DNA from: Eubacteriales bacterium | GTDB lineage: Bacteria > Bacillota > Clostridia > Lachnospirales > Lachnospiraceae | Reading direction: 5' to 3' | NCBI GenBank assembly: GCA_030524585.1 | Contig: JAUNGJ010000013.1 | Span: forward strand, 1-52,485 | DNA length: 52,485 nt | Translations under genes and position numbers: made by a program | Notes under the pieces: generated by a model | Told to the model about the DNA's origin: nothing | Database searches by the model: none | What the model saw: the letters and a program-made list of their open reading frames with translations, nothing else | Part shown: in pieces, positions 25,764 to 32,733 of the stretch | Layout: each line of letters starts with the position of its first letter | Position numbering within the stretch: position 1 is the stretch's first letter

Positions 25764-26807
25764 AACCACCTTAGAAATTTTTCGCACAATATCCGTCTGT
25801 GAGGACGGAAATAAATGCGAATAGGTCTTAAGTGTAATGTCCGGTGACTCGTGGCCGAGTCTTTCAGCAACCAGAACCGGGTTGGCGCCCAGATTGATCA
25901 GCGTAGAAGCATGGGAGTGCCTGAGATCGTGGACACGTATTTTCTTAACACCTGCGCGCCTGATCCGGATATTGAAAGCGCTCCGGATATAATCTAACTG
26001 CTTGGGGAATAGCCTATCCTCCGGTAGCGGCTTGTACAGCCTGCTTACATAGTCCCGTACCTCTTCCGTGAGGAATACCGGTATATCAATAGTACGCTCT
26101 CCCTTTGCTGTTTTTGGTGGCTGTACGGTGTCTTTTCCGGTCAGGTGATAGAAAGTCTTGTTGATGGTTATCTGGTTATTCTTGAAATCAATGTCATTTA
26201 GGGTAAGGGCAAGCAGCTCTCCGGCCCTCATTCCGGTATAGTACAATAGTTCAAAGATGGTATAGTATTCGATATTGTCTTTGCATTCCTGAATGAATAA
26301 GGCATATTCTTCCGGTGTCCAGAAATCTACATTCTGCGTTTTGGTGCTTCCTATTGGCTTTTTGCAAGGGTTTTTCGGCAGCCCCAAGTATTCCACCGCG
26401 TAAGCGAAAACTGCCTTTAAATAGGTATTTGCGCTTCTTAAGTAGGTATCGCTGAGTCCCTTGTTCATCATTTCTATCTGCCAAGCTGAAATATCAGCCG
26501 GGGCAATGTCCGAGATCACCCGGTCTTTGAAGAATGGCAGGATATGACGGTCCATCATGTGGAAGCGGGTGTGAGCTGTGCTCTCCCTGATCCGGGGCGT
26601 GATGTACGCCTTATACTTCTCATAGAGAGCTTCAAAAGTAATGTCTGGATTCTTGGCAAACTGCTCCAGAAATTTCCGCTCCCAATCCTTGGCATCACGC
26701 TGCAGCTTAAATCCGCGCTTACACTTCTGCTTCTTCTGGCCGGTCCAATCGGTGTAGTAAAACCTACAATACCAAGTGCCGCGGGATTGGTCTTTATATG
26801 TCGGCAT
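25761..26807 (-). CDS. int: Tyrosine-type site-specific integrase
   Basis: A 348-residue integrase with an N-terminal AP2-like arm-binding domain (GTWYCRFYYTDWTGQKKQK), a SAM-like core-binding domain (about 57-160) and the catalytic domain. Active-site residues are Arg in YYTGMRAGE (about 191), HDLRHSHAS (about 293-300), LGHES and the nucleophile Tyr in TYSHLF (about 330). The size and order match phage/ICE integrases of Firmicutes. It sits about 120 bases inside the left attachment repeat and reads toward it, as usual. RBS AAAGGAGAT lies just upstream. Confidence 0.95.
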   Translation of the reverse strand: MPTYKDQSRGTWYCRFYYTDWTGQKKQKCKRGFKLQRDAKDWERKFLEQFAKNPDITFEALYEKYKAYITPRIRESTAHTRFHMMDRHILPFFKDRVISDIAPADISAWQIEMMNKGLSDTYLRSANTYLKAVFAYAVEYLGLPKNPCKKPIGSTKTQNVDFWTPEEYALFIQECKDNIEYYTIFELLYYTGMRAGELLALTLNDIDFKNNQITINKTFYHLTGKDTVQPPKTAKGERTIDIPVFLTEEVRDYVSRLYKPLPEDRLFPKQLDYIRSAFNIRIRRAGVKKIRVHDLRHSHASTLINLGANPVLVAERLGHESPDITLKTYSHLFPSSQTDIVRKISKVV

Positions 26808-26829
26808 AGCTATATCTCCTTTCGTCCGT

Positions 26830-26843
26830 GCCGGGCGGGCAGG
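26830..26843. repeat. Dispersed GCCGGGCGGGCAGG repeat, copy 1
   Basis: Exact 14-base copy in the integrase upstream region. The other exact copies are at 28081 and 30048, all in the same orientation, in an otherwise AT-rich element. Shorter matches occur at 31143 (GCCGGGCGG). Confidence 0.6.
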
Positions 26844-26856
26844 AAGTCAGGAGTAT

Positions 26857-27000
26857 TTGACATTTTCAGTATATTTGCTATAATATACTTAACAAGGGAG
26901 CCGGAAGGGAAAGACACTTCCCCGACCCGGCGAAATTTAATAGTTGCTATAAGAATAGCCGTTCCTAAACTTTGACGAGAGCAGGACGGCTATTTCTTAT
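26857..27000 (+). ncRNA. Candidate antisense RNA antitoxin of a type I toxin-antitoxin pair
   Basis: A near-consensus promoter, TTGACA (26857-26862), 16 bases, TATAAT (26879-26884), drives transcription from about 26891. No open frame with an RBS follows. About 60-110 bases later a hairpin pairs GAATAGCCGT with ACGGCTATTTC and runs into TTCTTAT. The RNA would be about 105 nt and would overlap the 3' end of the toxin frame on the other strand, the txpA/ratA and bsrG/SR4 arrangement. Confidence 0.6.
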
Positions 27001-27073
27001 GTGTATAATTCAGAATTGCTATAATCAGCAAGGCAACGCTCACTATCAGGCTTAACTCTTCGTATGTACTCAT
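26990..27073 (-). CDS. Holin-like small toxin (TxpA/BsrG-like)
   Basis: A 27-residue peptide beginning MSTYEELSLIVSVALL, with one hydrophobic helix and the basic tail THKK. The MSTYE start plus single helix is the hallmark of the putative holin-like toxin family, the toxic half of type I systems in Firmicutes prophages. GGAGGGTGGTGA is an exceptionally strong RBS. Its stop codon lies inside the terminator shared with the opposing antisense RNA. Too short for routine gene finders. Confidence 0.75.
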   Translation of the reverse strand: MSTYEELSLIVSVALLIIAILNYTHKK

Positions 27074-27342
27074 AATCATCACCACCCTCCGCAAGGTCTC
27101 GGATTGGGTGAAGCACGTCCCCCAGCTCCCTTATTAAACATATTATGTATTCAATATACGAATCCAAATTTGGATTGGTTTATTTGCTGGGTTTGACAGC
27201 GCAAAATTGCGTTCGTTGAAAGTTGTCGTGTTTAATTGCGCCCGTTTTTCGGATGATGTTAGTTTTTCCCAAAAGTGGGAGAAATTCGGAACATGAGGGA
27301 GTTTTCCCATTTTGCTGGGAATGGGGGATTATTCCCGTCCCC
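27074..27342. other. Intergenic stretch between toxin and repressor genes
   Basis: 269 bases with no convincing gene. It should contain the toxin promoter, read leftward. It holds a perfect 16-bp palindrome, AATCCAAATTTGGATT (27161-27176), a possible regulator site. GGGAGTTTTCCC and GGGAATGGGGGATTATTCCC-like inverted repeats at about 27298-27341 may terminate the repressor mRNA. Confidence 0.5.
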
Positions 27343-27744
27343 CTATTCGTCTTCTTTCTGGTAGTCTGGTATCTTGGTAAGATCTTTAGTATATGCGATA
27401 GCTTTTTCCTGGCCCGCATAGTTAAGATCGTGGAAGTATTTAACGATTCTATTATCGTTAGCCGCTTGCCTTGGGTTAATAGCTGAGTAATCTATTTCGT
27501 TATCTTCCATATCTTCAAATATTTCCCCAGGTGAAAATTCACTCCAATCAGTAACCAGCTCTCCTATTGTAACATCTAAGGCATTTGATATTTTTCGTAC
27601 TGTAGCAAGCTTTGGTTGTTCTATAGCTTTTTCATATTGAGCAACCGTTTGTTGTCTTATGCCCATTTTTTCACCAAGTTGTTTTTGTGACAACCCTTTT
27701 CTGATGCGCAATTCCTTAACTTTTTCTCCGAAGGTCAAAAACAT
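27343..27744 (-). CDS. XRE family (CI-like) repressor
   Basis: The product is about 133 residues, with an N-terminal helix-turn-helix (LRIRKGLSQKQLGEKMGIRQ, then TVAQYEKAIEQPK) and a C-terminal tail of about 65 residues without a known peptidase motif. It is leftward and divergent from a second small XRE gene, the classic immunity-switch layout. The start at 27744 has GGGGGGTG very close; a TTG two codons later, with better spacing, is a possible alternative. The longer frame to 27822 runs across the operator region and is rejected. Confidence 0.88.
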   Translation of the reverse strand: MFLTFGEKVKELRIRKGLSQKQLGEKMGIRQQTVAQYEKAIEQPKLATVRKISNALDVTIGELVTDWSEFSPGEIFEDMEDNEIDYSAINPRQAANDNRIVKYFHDLNYAGQEKAIAYTKDLTKIPDYQKEDE

Positions 27745-27790
27745 CACCCCCCTTTTGTAAGTATACTTTACCACATTTTTTTGCAAAAGT

Positions 27791-27866
27791 ACAGTAAAAT
27801 TACTGTTCTTTTGTATTGACACAATAAAAACACTGTGCTAATATTAAAATACAGTAAAAATACTGT
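27791..27866. promoter_or_regulatory. Three-site operator and divergent promoters of the immunity switch
   Basis: Three 16-base sites are centred on ACAGTA-N4-TACTGT: 27791-27806 (perfect halves), 27821-27836 (ACAATA and CACTGT, degenerate) and 27851-27866 (perfect halves). Their starts are exactly 30 bases apart, about three helical turns, placing them on one face. The rightward promoter TTGACA (27816-27821), 17 bases, TAATAT (27839-27844) contains the middle site, and its start overlaps the third. The leftward repressor promoter (TATACT on the minus strand, about 27760) lies next to the first. Confidence 0.8.
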
Positions 27867-27883
27867 ATCTAGGAGGTGAGAAC

Positions 27884-28081
27884 ATGAGAATTGACAGAAT
27901 TAAGCTTGTCACTGAGCTGATGCACAGAGACATGACACAAACGCAGCTTGCGGAAAAGTCAGGAGTCAGCAGGGTAACCATCAACTGTATTAAGGGTGGC
28001 AAATCCTGCAGCGATGAAGTAGGACGCAAGATTGCCGGAGCTTTAGGAGTTCCGATTGAACAGTTACTAGAAAACAATTAG
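27884..28081 (+). CDS. Small XRE family (Cro-like) DNA-binding protein
   Basis: This 65-residue protein is one helix-turn-helix domain (MTQTQLAEKSGVSRVTINCI) plus a dimerisation tail ending VPIEQLLEN. RBS AGGAGGTGA precedes the ATG. It is the first rightward gene after the triple operator and probably plays the Cro part against the repressor at 27343. Confidence 0.9.
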   Translation: MRIDRIKLVTELMHRDMTQTQLAEKSGVSRVTINCIKGGKSCSDEVGRKIAGALGVPIEQLLENN

Positions 28082-28094
28082 CCGGGCGGGCAGG
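28081..28094. repeat. Dispersed GCCGGGCGGGCAGG repeat, copy 2
   Basis: Exact copy directly after the Cro-like stop codon and 12 bases before the next gene. Confidence 0.6.
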
Positions 28095-28105
28095 GAGAAA
28101 AAGGA

Positions 28106-28438
28106 ATGTGCGACGGTCGCACAAGGAAAATGAGTTTGTGCATTGAGGAACAAGAGACACATATAAATTTTATGCGTGGAGATGCTAGAGCGGTAATTTA
28201 CACATCAGACACCACAATGATGACAAAATTCAACAAGCTAGTTGAATTACAAGACACAGAATGGAAATTAGAGCGAACATCTACGTTGGCAAATGGGGAA
28301 GTGATTGGAAAAACATATTCATGTCCAATACAGCTTTTATCATTTCGCTCTAAACGGGTTAAACGAAATTATTCAGAGGAAGAGCGGAAAGCGATAGCGG
28401 ACAGATTCCACGGATCACATTTGAAGGGCATTGTTTGA
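28106..28438 (+). CDS. Hypothetical element protein, 110 aa
   Basis: No family was recognised with certainty. The sequence has an acidic N-terminal half (EEQETHINF, then AVIYTSDTTMMTKFNKL) and a basic C-terminal region (RSKRVKRNYSEEERKAIADR), suggesting a nucleic-acid-contacting tail. Start is ATG at 28106 with GGGAG 8 bases upstream; an ATG at 28130 is possible. It sits in the early rightward operon of the element. Confidence 0.65.
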   Translation: MCDGRTRKMSLCIEEQETHINFMRGDARAVIYTSDTTMMTKFNKLVELQDTEWKLERTSTLANGEVIGKTYSCPIQLLSFRSKRVKRNYSEEERKAIADRFHGSHLKGIV

Positions 28439-28457
28439 CAAGGAAAGGAGAGATCAA

Positions 28458-28640
28458 ATGAAACAATATGTAACAGCGCAGGAGATCAGCGAGACCTTAG
28501 GCGTATCGCTTACTAAGAGCTATGCGATCATCCGGGAGCTCAACGAAGAGTTGCAGAGTAAGGGGTATCTGACCGTCAGAGGGAAGACAAGCCGGGCGTT
28601 CTTCAATGAGAAGTGGTATGGCGGGCAGCAGGCAGGATAG
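28458..28640 (+). CDS. Small helix-turn-helix protein (excisionase/regulator-like)
   Basis: This 60-residue protein has a winged-helix-type N-terminus, TAQEISETLGVSLTKSYAII, followed by LTVRGKTSRAFFNEKWYG. Proteins of this size and motif in integrative elements act as excisionases or small regulators. The ATG at 28458 follows AAAGGAGAGA. No xis candidate lies closer to the integrase. Confidence 0.7.
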   Translation: MKQYVTAQEISETLGVSLTKSYAIIRELNEELQSKGYLTVRGKTSRAFFNEKWYGGQQAG

Positions 28641-28658
28641 AAAGGAGATTATAAAATT

Positions 28659-28829
28659 ATGAAAAATTACATGATAGCGATATCAATATCACAATACGTA
28701 AATGATGCTGCGGATCCAAGAGTATACTTTGATACATATAAAGAAGCTTCTGAAGCTGCACGCCCTTGGGTGGAGCAAGGGTATAAAGTAATTATTACTA
28801 CAATGGAGTATGAAGAAGATGGAGAATAA
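28659..28829 (+). CDS. Small acidic protein, 56 aa
   Basis: A short open frame with a strong RBS (AAAGGAGA, 28641-28648). It begins MKNYMIAISISQYVNDAA and ends EYEEDGE. No family recognised. It overlaps the next gene by 11 bases, as for a coupled operon gene. Confidence 0.6.
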   Translation: MKNYMIAISISQYVNDAADPRVYFDTYKEASEAARPWVEQGYKVIITTMEYEEDGE

Positions 28830-29772
28830 AGAAATAAGGAAACCGAGCTTTCTCGTTTACTATGACAATGAAGTGGTTGTATTAAGACTTTCAGACGATG
28901 AAGCAGGAAAGCTATTTAAATCACTGTTTCCATACGGAAAAAAGGAAATTCGACCGGATTTTGATAACAGCCCGGCGCTTGCTATGGCTTTTGATATTTT
29001 AAGCATGGCAATAGACAGAGATAAGCAAAAATATGTGAAGAAGTGTGAAAAAAATAGAGAAAATGGAAAGAAAGGGGGGCGTCCAAAGAAAAACCAAACG
29101 GATATTGAAGAAACCGAACGGTTTAATTCAAAGCCCAAAAAAGCCGATAGGGATAAGGATAAGGGTATGGAGAAGGAAAAGGATACGGGTAATATTCCTT
29201 TTACTTCTCTTACCCTTAAGGAGGGGGAAACGCTACCGCCTCCTGCTGACGCCGGCGGAGCGTCCCCCTTTACCTTTATGGATTGTCAGGAGTGTGCAGA
29301 GCAAGGAAAGGTCAATATTTCTGCTGATGGAATCGCTGCTTTCTTTGAACGCATGGAAAAAGACGGGTGGAAAATAAAAGGTACTCCAGTAACCAATCTG
29401 TTGCTGGCTATGCGTGGGTTTGCAAAGAACCATAAGCAATACCAGGCGCAAGCAGTACAAGAGAAGCCAGACCACGAAGACGATGTGACTTCGAAAAAGA
29501 AAAATTTTAAACATTTTAAGCTATGGCTCAAATATCATGGCTATGACCGTAACTATGAAGGTCATGGGGATTTTGAAGAAGAGATTACACTAAGCGAAAA
29601 CGTTATAGAGGAGGTTTTTAAAGTAGATAACTCTGCGGAATCAATGTATAACATAAACGAAAGGTTGCTTGAAAGTGGATTCAACAAAGAAGATATAAGA
29701 CCACTTATGAAGTTATTTAATATGTGGAGACGGGGGGAAGATTATGACGTTAAAGGACACAGAACGGTTTGA
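28819..29772 (+). CDS. DUF6291-type phage protein (possible replication organiser)
   Basis: The 317-residue protein has an N-terminal DUF6291 domain (about 1-90; FLVYYDNEVVVLRLSDDEAG, then RDKQKYVKKCEKNRENGKKG). A low-complexity linker rich in Lys, Glu and Pro follows, then a C-terminal globular part. The GGRPKK patch is probably DNA-binding. Genes of this type occupy the replication position of many Firmicutes prophages; that role is inferred from position. No helicase, primase or loader is encoded beside it, so host or helper enzymes would be needed. Confidence 0.75.
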   Translation: MENKEIRKPSFLVYYDNEVVVLRLSDDEAGKLFKSLFPYGKKEIRPDFDNSPALAMAFDILSMAIDRDKQKYVKKCEKNRENGKKGGRPKKNQTDIEETERFNSKPKKADRDKDKGMEKEKDTGNIPFTSLTLKEGETLPPPADAGGASPFTFMDCQECAEQGKVNISADGIAAFFERMEKDGWKIKGTPVTNLLLAMRGFAKNHKQYQAQAVQEKPDHEDDVTSKKKNFKHFKLWLKYHGYDRNYEGHGDFEEEITLSENVIEEVFKVDNSAESMYNINERLLESGFNKEDIRPLMKLFNMWRRGEDYDVKGHRTV

Positions 29773-29998
29773 CAAGATTTTTAATAGTGGCAAATATTTT
29801 CATGATGTTTCAGATTCCGATTTTTTGAGATCTGCCTGTGAGTGTGAAAAGTTATATGATTATATGCAGAGCGAGGGTGTACCGATTTATGAAGAGCTTG
29901 ATATAAAAAAGTATATGCATTTTGCTTATTGGCTTGGAGCGATTAACGAAAAAGAGTGTGCACTGGCAGCAATGAAGAAAGGAGATATATATGAATAA
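29744..29998 (+). CDS. Hypothetical element protein, 84 aa
   Basis: The start overlaps the end of the preceding gene by 29 bases and has GGGGGGAAG just upstream. The product is acidic, with EKLYDYMQSEGVPIYEEL and a Trp-Leu-Gly helix. No family recognised. Probably co-translated with the DUF6291 protein. Confidence 0.6.
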   Translation: MTLKDTERFDKIFNSGKYFHDVSDSDFLRSACECEKLYDYMQSEGVPIYEELDIKKYMHFAYWLGAINEKECALAAMKKGDIYE

Positions 29999-30047
29999 AT
30001 CAGGATATTGAGGTAAAGGAAACACCAATAAAATAGCCCCATATCAA

Positions 30048-30061
30048 GCCGGGCGGGCAGG
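30048..30061. repeat. Dispersed GCCGGGCGGGCAGG repeat, copy 3
   Basis: Exact copy about 85 bases before the gene at 30146, in the same orientation as the copies at 26830 and 28081. Confidence 0.6.
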
Positions 30062-30145
30062 ATATGAGGCGGCACAGCCGGAGCCATGCGGAAAAAATCC
30101 AAATACATAATAGCATGGATTTCCGGGGAAAGGAAAGAGAAAATT

Positions 30146-30394
30146 ATGAAAAATATATGTGGGCAGGAAATGCCTTTGAATCCATATCATAAGAATCCGA
30201 CTATGGAATTGCTGGGACATCAATGCGCGATAGAACCGTTTTGGTACAATGATGAAGTGAAAAAGGAAATAGAAGAGATTTCAGAAGGAAGACCGTTCTC
30301 ATTTACACTAGAAGTGGCCAGAGATATATTCATGCTTGGTTATATACATGGTAAACGGGCGGAAAGAGCTAGGAGAAAGAAAAGAACAACTTAA
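30146..30394 (+). CDS. Hypothetical element protein, 82 aa
   Basis: The ATG at 30146 follows GGAAAGAGA; longer in-frame starts have no RBS. The sequence ends in a basic helix (HGKRAERARRKKR) and contains FTLEVARDIFMLGYIHG. No family recognised. Downstream, 30395-30504 has no gene, only a GC-rich inverted repeat near 30438-30460. Confidence 0.6.
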   Translation: MKNICGQEMPLNPYHKNPTMELLGHQCAIEPFWYNDEVKKEIEEISEGRPFSFTLEVARDIFMLGYIHGKRAERARRKKRTT

Positions 30395-30504
30395 GACGGT
30401 TTGCAGATACTACAAAGATATAATCTACCTGAGACCGCGCGCCCCGGCGTTACAGGGGCAATTGCTACGATCAACTTACAAAACAAATGAATGGAAGGTG
30501 CAAA

Positions 30505-30642
30505 ATGAGAGAGATATACAGGGAGCGTATTAATAGAATACTGGACACGCTGGATGACGAGAAAGTGCGCGGTATTTATATTTTTATATCCGCTTATACA
30601 GAAAATAGCGGAGAGGTTGAACAAAATGAGCGTGAAGATTAA
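30505..30642 (+). CDS. Small hypothetical protein, 45 aa
   Basis: Short frame with GGAAGGTG upstream, starting MREIYRERINRILDTLDD. It overlaps the next gene by 17 bases, suggesting coupling. No family recognised. Confidence 0.5.
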   Translation: MREIYRERINRILDTLDDEKVRGIYIFISAYTENSGEVEQNERED

Positions 30643-30814
30643 ATTATCCTACAATACAGATGAAGAGCTGGCCGGAGTGATCCGGCTGCTCTCTCCGGCG
30701 CTTAAATCCTACAAGATGCAGCCCCCAAAAGGACGGTATAATAGGGCATATATGGACTTAAAGCCTGGTTTTTTTGTGCGTTCTGGCAATGAAAAAGGGA
30801 AGAAAAGCCCGTAA
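30626..30814 (+). CDS. Small hypothetical protein, 62 aa
   Basis: Starts at 30626 behind GAGAGG within the preceding frame. The sequence SVKIKLSYNTDEELAGVIRL followed by KGRYNRAYMDLK is the type of small conserved protein seen in Lachnospiraceae integrative elements. Function unknown. Confidence 0.6.
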   Translation: MSVKIKLSYNTDEELAGVIRLLSPALKSYKMQPPKGRYNRAYMDLKPGFFVRSGNEKGKKSP

Positions 30815-30829
30815 AATATGGATTTTCGC

Positions 30830-30980
30830 TTGCATATCCCTATATATTTTGTTACAATTATTATAGAGCAAATAGAATATAAGTACCGCACTGGTAGACT
30901 CCAGATCAGTGTAAGCCTTAAGGCGTGGGAATGTTTACTGTCGCGAAATGCGACTTTTGAGCGTTCCCGTGCCTTTTTTA
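30830..30980 (+). ncRNA. Candidate structured RNA before the capsid genes
   Basis: A promoter, TTGCAT (30830-30835), 17 bases, TACAAT (30853-30858), gives a start near 30865. The following 110 bases have no good open frame but fold locally: CTGG-CCAG within CACTG-CAGTG, then AAGGC-GGGAA pairing with TTCCC-GCCTT around an inner TCGC/GCGA hairpin, ending in TTTTTTA. The last hairpin is an intrinsic terminator. It could be an independent small RNA, or a leader/attenuator controlling entry into the scaffold-capsid operon. Confidence 0.5.
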
Positions 30981-31083
30981 TTTGTTCTATGTGTACTTTA
31001 ATTTTCTGGGTAACCCTGGGCACGGTGTAAAACTGCCCAATCAAATAAGCCGACCGGGCGTTAAACGGGGAAAGGAAAAAGAT

Positions 31084-31563
31084 ATGGAAAATATGAGCAA
31101 TTTCATGGGAACTGCATCCATCGGACATAATGCAGGGAATCAGCCGGGCGGTGATCCAGCCGGGCGAACCTTCACACAGGAAGAGGTCAACGAGATTGTA
31201 CAGAAAAGACTTGCAAAGGAAAGGGAAAAGCTTTCAAAGGTCTTTCAAGAAGAGAAGCAACTAAGCGAACTCGAAGAGAGGGAACAGAAACTTGAACAGA
31301 GGGAGCTGCGAGCTGGGGCAGCGGATGAACTGAAACGCCTTGGTTATCCGGAAGGTTTGACAGAGCTGCTTGATTACAGCAATCAGGAAAACTTCCAGAA
31401 GAGCCTTGCCACGGTGACGTCTGTTTTCGGCTCTGCACTGTGGGAAAGACGGAGAATTGACGCGCGACAATCCACGCCTTTAGAATCCTACTACAGAGCG
31501 CCGGAGCAGCCTAAGCCCGGATCAGAGAATGACCCAATCGCTAGATCCTTCGGACTTTATTAG
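31084..31563 (+). CDS. Phage scaffolding protein, DUF4355 family
   Basis: The 159-residue protein starts at 31084 behind GGAAAGGAAAAAG. The core FTQEEVNEIVQKRLAKEREK, followed by a charged coiled coil of about 50 residues, is the DUF4355 scaffold signature. The C-terminal SENDPIARSFGLY resembles the capsid-contacting tail. Scaffolds guide assembly of HK97-fold shells and then leave. It lies 16 bases before the capsid gene, the standard order. At 159 residues it is somewhat short. Confidence 0.85.
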   Translation: MENMSNFMGTASIGHNAGNQPGGDPAGRTFTQEEVNEIVQKRLAKEREKLSKVFQEEKQLSELEEREQKLEQRELRAGAADELKRLGYPEGLTELLDYSNQENFQKSLATVTSVFGSALWERRRIDARQSTPLESYYRAPEQPKPGSENDPIARSFGLY

Positions 31564-31579
31564 GAAAAGAGGTTAGGAA

Positions 31580-32419
31580 ATGGCTATTGATTTAGTAACA
31601 AAATTTTTACCGTACACAGAGGCATTATTCGCGAGGGAGAGTGTGAAATCGCTTCTTACTTGCAATGACTTCAACTGGACGGGCGCACACACTATTAAAA
31701 TATACAAAGTGAAGACAGCACAGATGAATGACTATGACAGACCGGGCACCGGCGCACACAGATCGCGTTATGGTGAGATTCAATCTCTGGACGCGACAAC
31801 GGAAGAATTCACGCTCAGGAAAGACCGTTCTTTTACGTTTGCCATTGATGCGCTTGACGAGGATGAGACACAGCAGCAGCTTGCAGCAGCTTCCGCACTT
31901 GCAAGACAGCAGCGGTATGTAGTCATCCCGGAAGTTGATACTTATACTTACGGCGTAATGTGTGAGGATGCAGGCTTTAAGCCAGCAGCTATTACGCTTA
32001 CAAAAGAAAATATCTGTACGGAGATTATGAAAGCAAATAATAAGCTGGATAATGCAGAGGTTCCGGAGTCAAACAGACAGCTTGTCGTTACCCCGGACAC
32101 TTATTTACTGCTGAAGCAGTGCAAAGATATTGTGATGGAAACAGATATTGGTAATGACCTGAGGTTAAAGGGCGTTGTTGCTACAGTAGACGGGGCGAAC
32201 GTCATCAAGGTCCCAGCTCCACGCCTGCCTGCAGACTTTGGGTTTATGCTGTGCCACCCAACTGCAACGGTAGCGCCGACGAAGTTGGAAAGCTATAAAA
32301 TCCACCACAACCCGCCGTTCATCAACGGCGATCTGGTGGAGGGGCGTATTGCCTATGATGCGTTTGTACCATCAACCAGAAATCAGGCGATCTATTACCA
32401 AGCATTAACAAATGCCTAA
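31580..32419 (+). CDS. HK97-fold major capsid protein
   Basis: The 279-residue protein has the P22-coat/HK97-fold pattern: an N-terminal helix and E-loop region (TLRKDRSFTFAIDALDEDET), a spine-helix segment (QLAAASALARQQRYVVIPEV), RQLVVTPDTYLLLKQC, and the C-terminal YKIHHNPPFINGDLVEGRI, then AYDAFV. No N-terminal delta domain of the HK97 gp5 type and no protease gene are seen, consistent with scaffold-driven assembly without maturation cleavage. It is full length and intact. No portal or terminase gene accompanies it, which is unusual. Confidence 0.88.
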   Translation: MAIDLVTKFLPYTEALFARESVKSLLTCNDFNWTGAHTIKIYKVKTAQMNDYDRPGTGAHRSRYGEIQSLDATTEEFTLRKDRSFTFAIDALDEDETQQQLAAASALARQQRYVVIPEVDTYTYGVMCEDAGFKPAAITLTKENICTEIMKANNKLDNAEVPESNRQLVVTPDTYLLLKQCKDIVMETDIGNDLRLKGVVATVDGANVIKVPAPRLPADFGFMLCHPTATVAPTKLESYKIHHNPPFINGDLVEGRIAYDAFVPSTRNQAIYYQALTNA

Positions 32420-32424
32420 TCCAA

Positions 32425-32475
32425 TAATTTGATACAGTGCCCCGAGCTTTTCCTTCCTTGAAGCCCGGGGTATTG
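32425..32475 (+). other. Hairpin after the capsid gene
   Basis: TGCCCCG and CGGGGTA, with inner AGCTT/GAAGC pairing, form a stable hairpin 10-60 bases after the capsid stop. There is no T-run, so it more likely stabilises the capsid mRNA end or reduces read-through than terminates fully. Confidence 0.45.
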
Positions 32476-32496
32476 TGGTAAAAAGGGGGTTATATC

Positions 32497-32733
32497 ATGA
32501 GCATTCGCTTGAGACTCAGCAGCCCCACGGAAGTAAGACGGGCGCTTGCACGTGTGGCAAATATGGCTGTAAACGGCGAGATCGACACAAAGACCGCTAA
32601 CACTATCATACTTGCTTGTAATGCCATTCTGGGCGCTATACGGACGGACGAGCAGAGCAAGCGCATTGAAGAGCTTGAGCGTCTTCTGATAGAAGCGGAA
32701 GAGAGCCGGAAGGAGGGCGAGCAATGGATGTGA
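32497..32733 (+). CDS. Small phage-type protein, 78 aa
   Basis: A helical, charged protein: LSSPTEVRRALARVANM, then TANTIILACNAILGAIRTDEQ and a Glu-rich coiled tail. Similar small proteins occur beside terminase genes in Firmicutes phages, but no function is assigned here. RBS AAAGGGGGTT precedes the ATG. It overlaps the next gene by 10 bases. Confidence 0.65.
   Translation: MSIRLRLSSPTEVRRALARVANMAVNGEIDTKTANTIILACNAILGAIRTDEQSKRIEELERLLIEAEESRKEGEQWM

Noticed and set aside
30064-30192. Alternative 42-codon frame before the gene at 30146
   Set aside because: No good RBS beyond the GGGCAGG repeat, overlaps the better-supported frame and has no conserved features I recognise.
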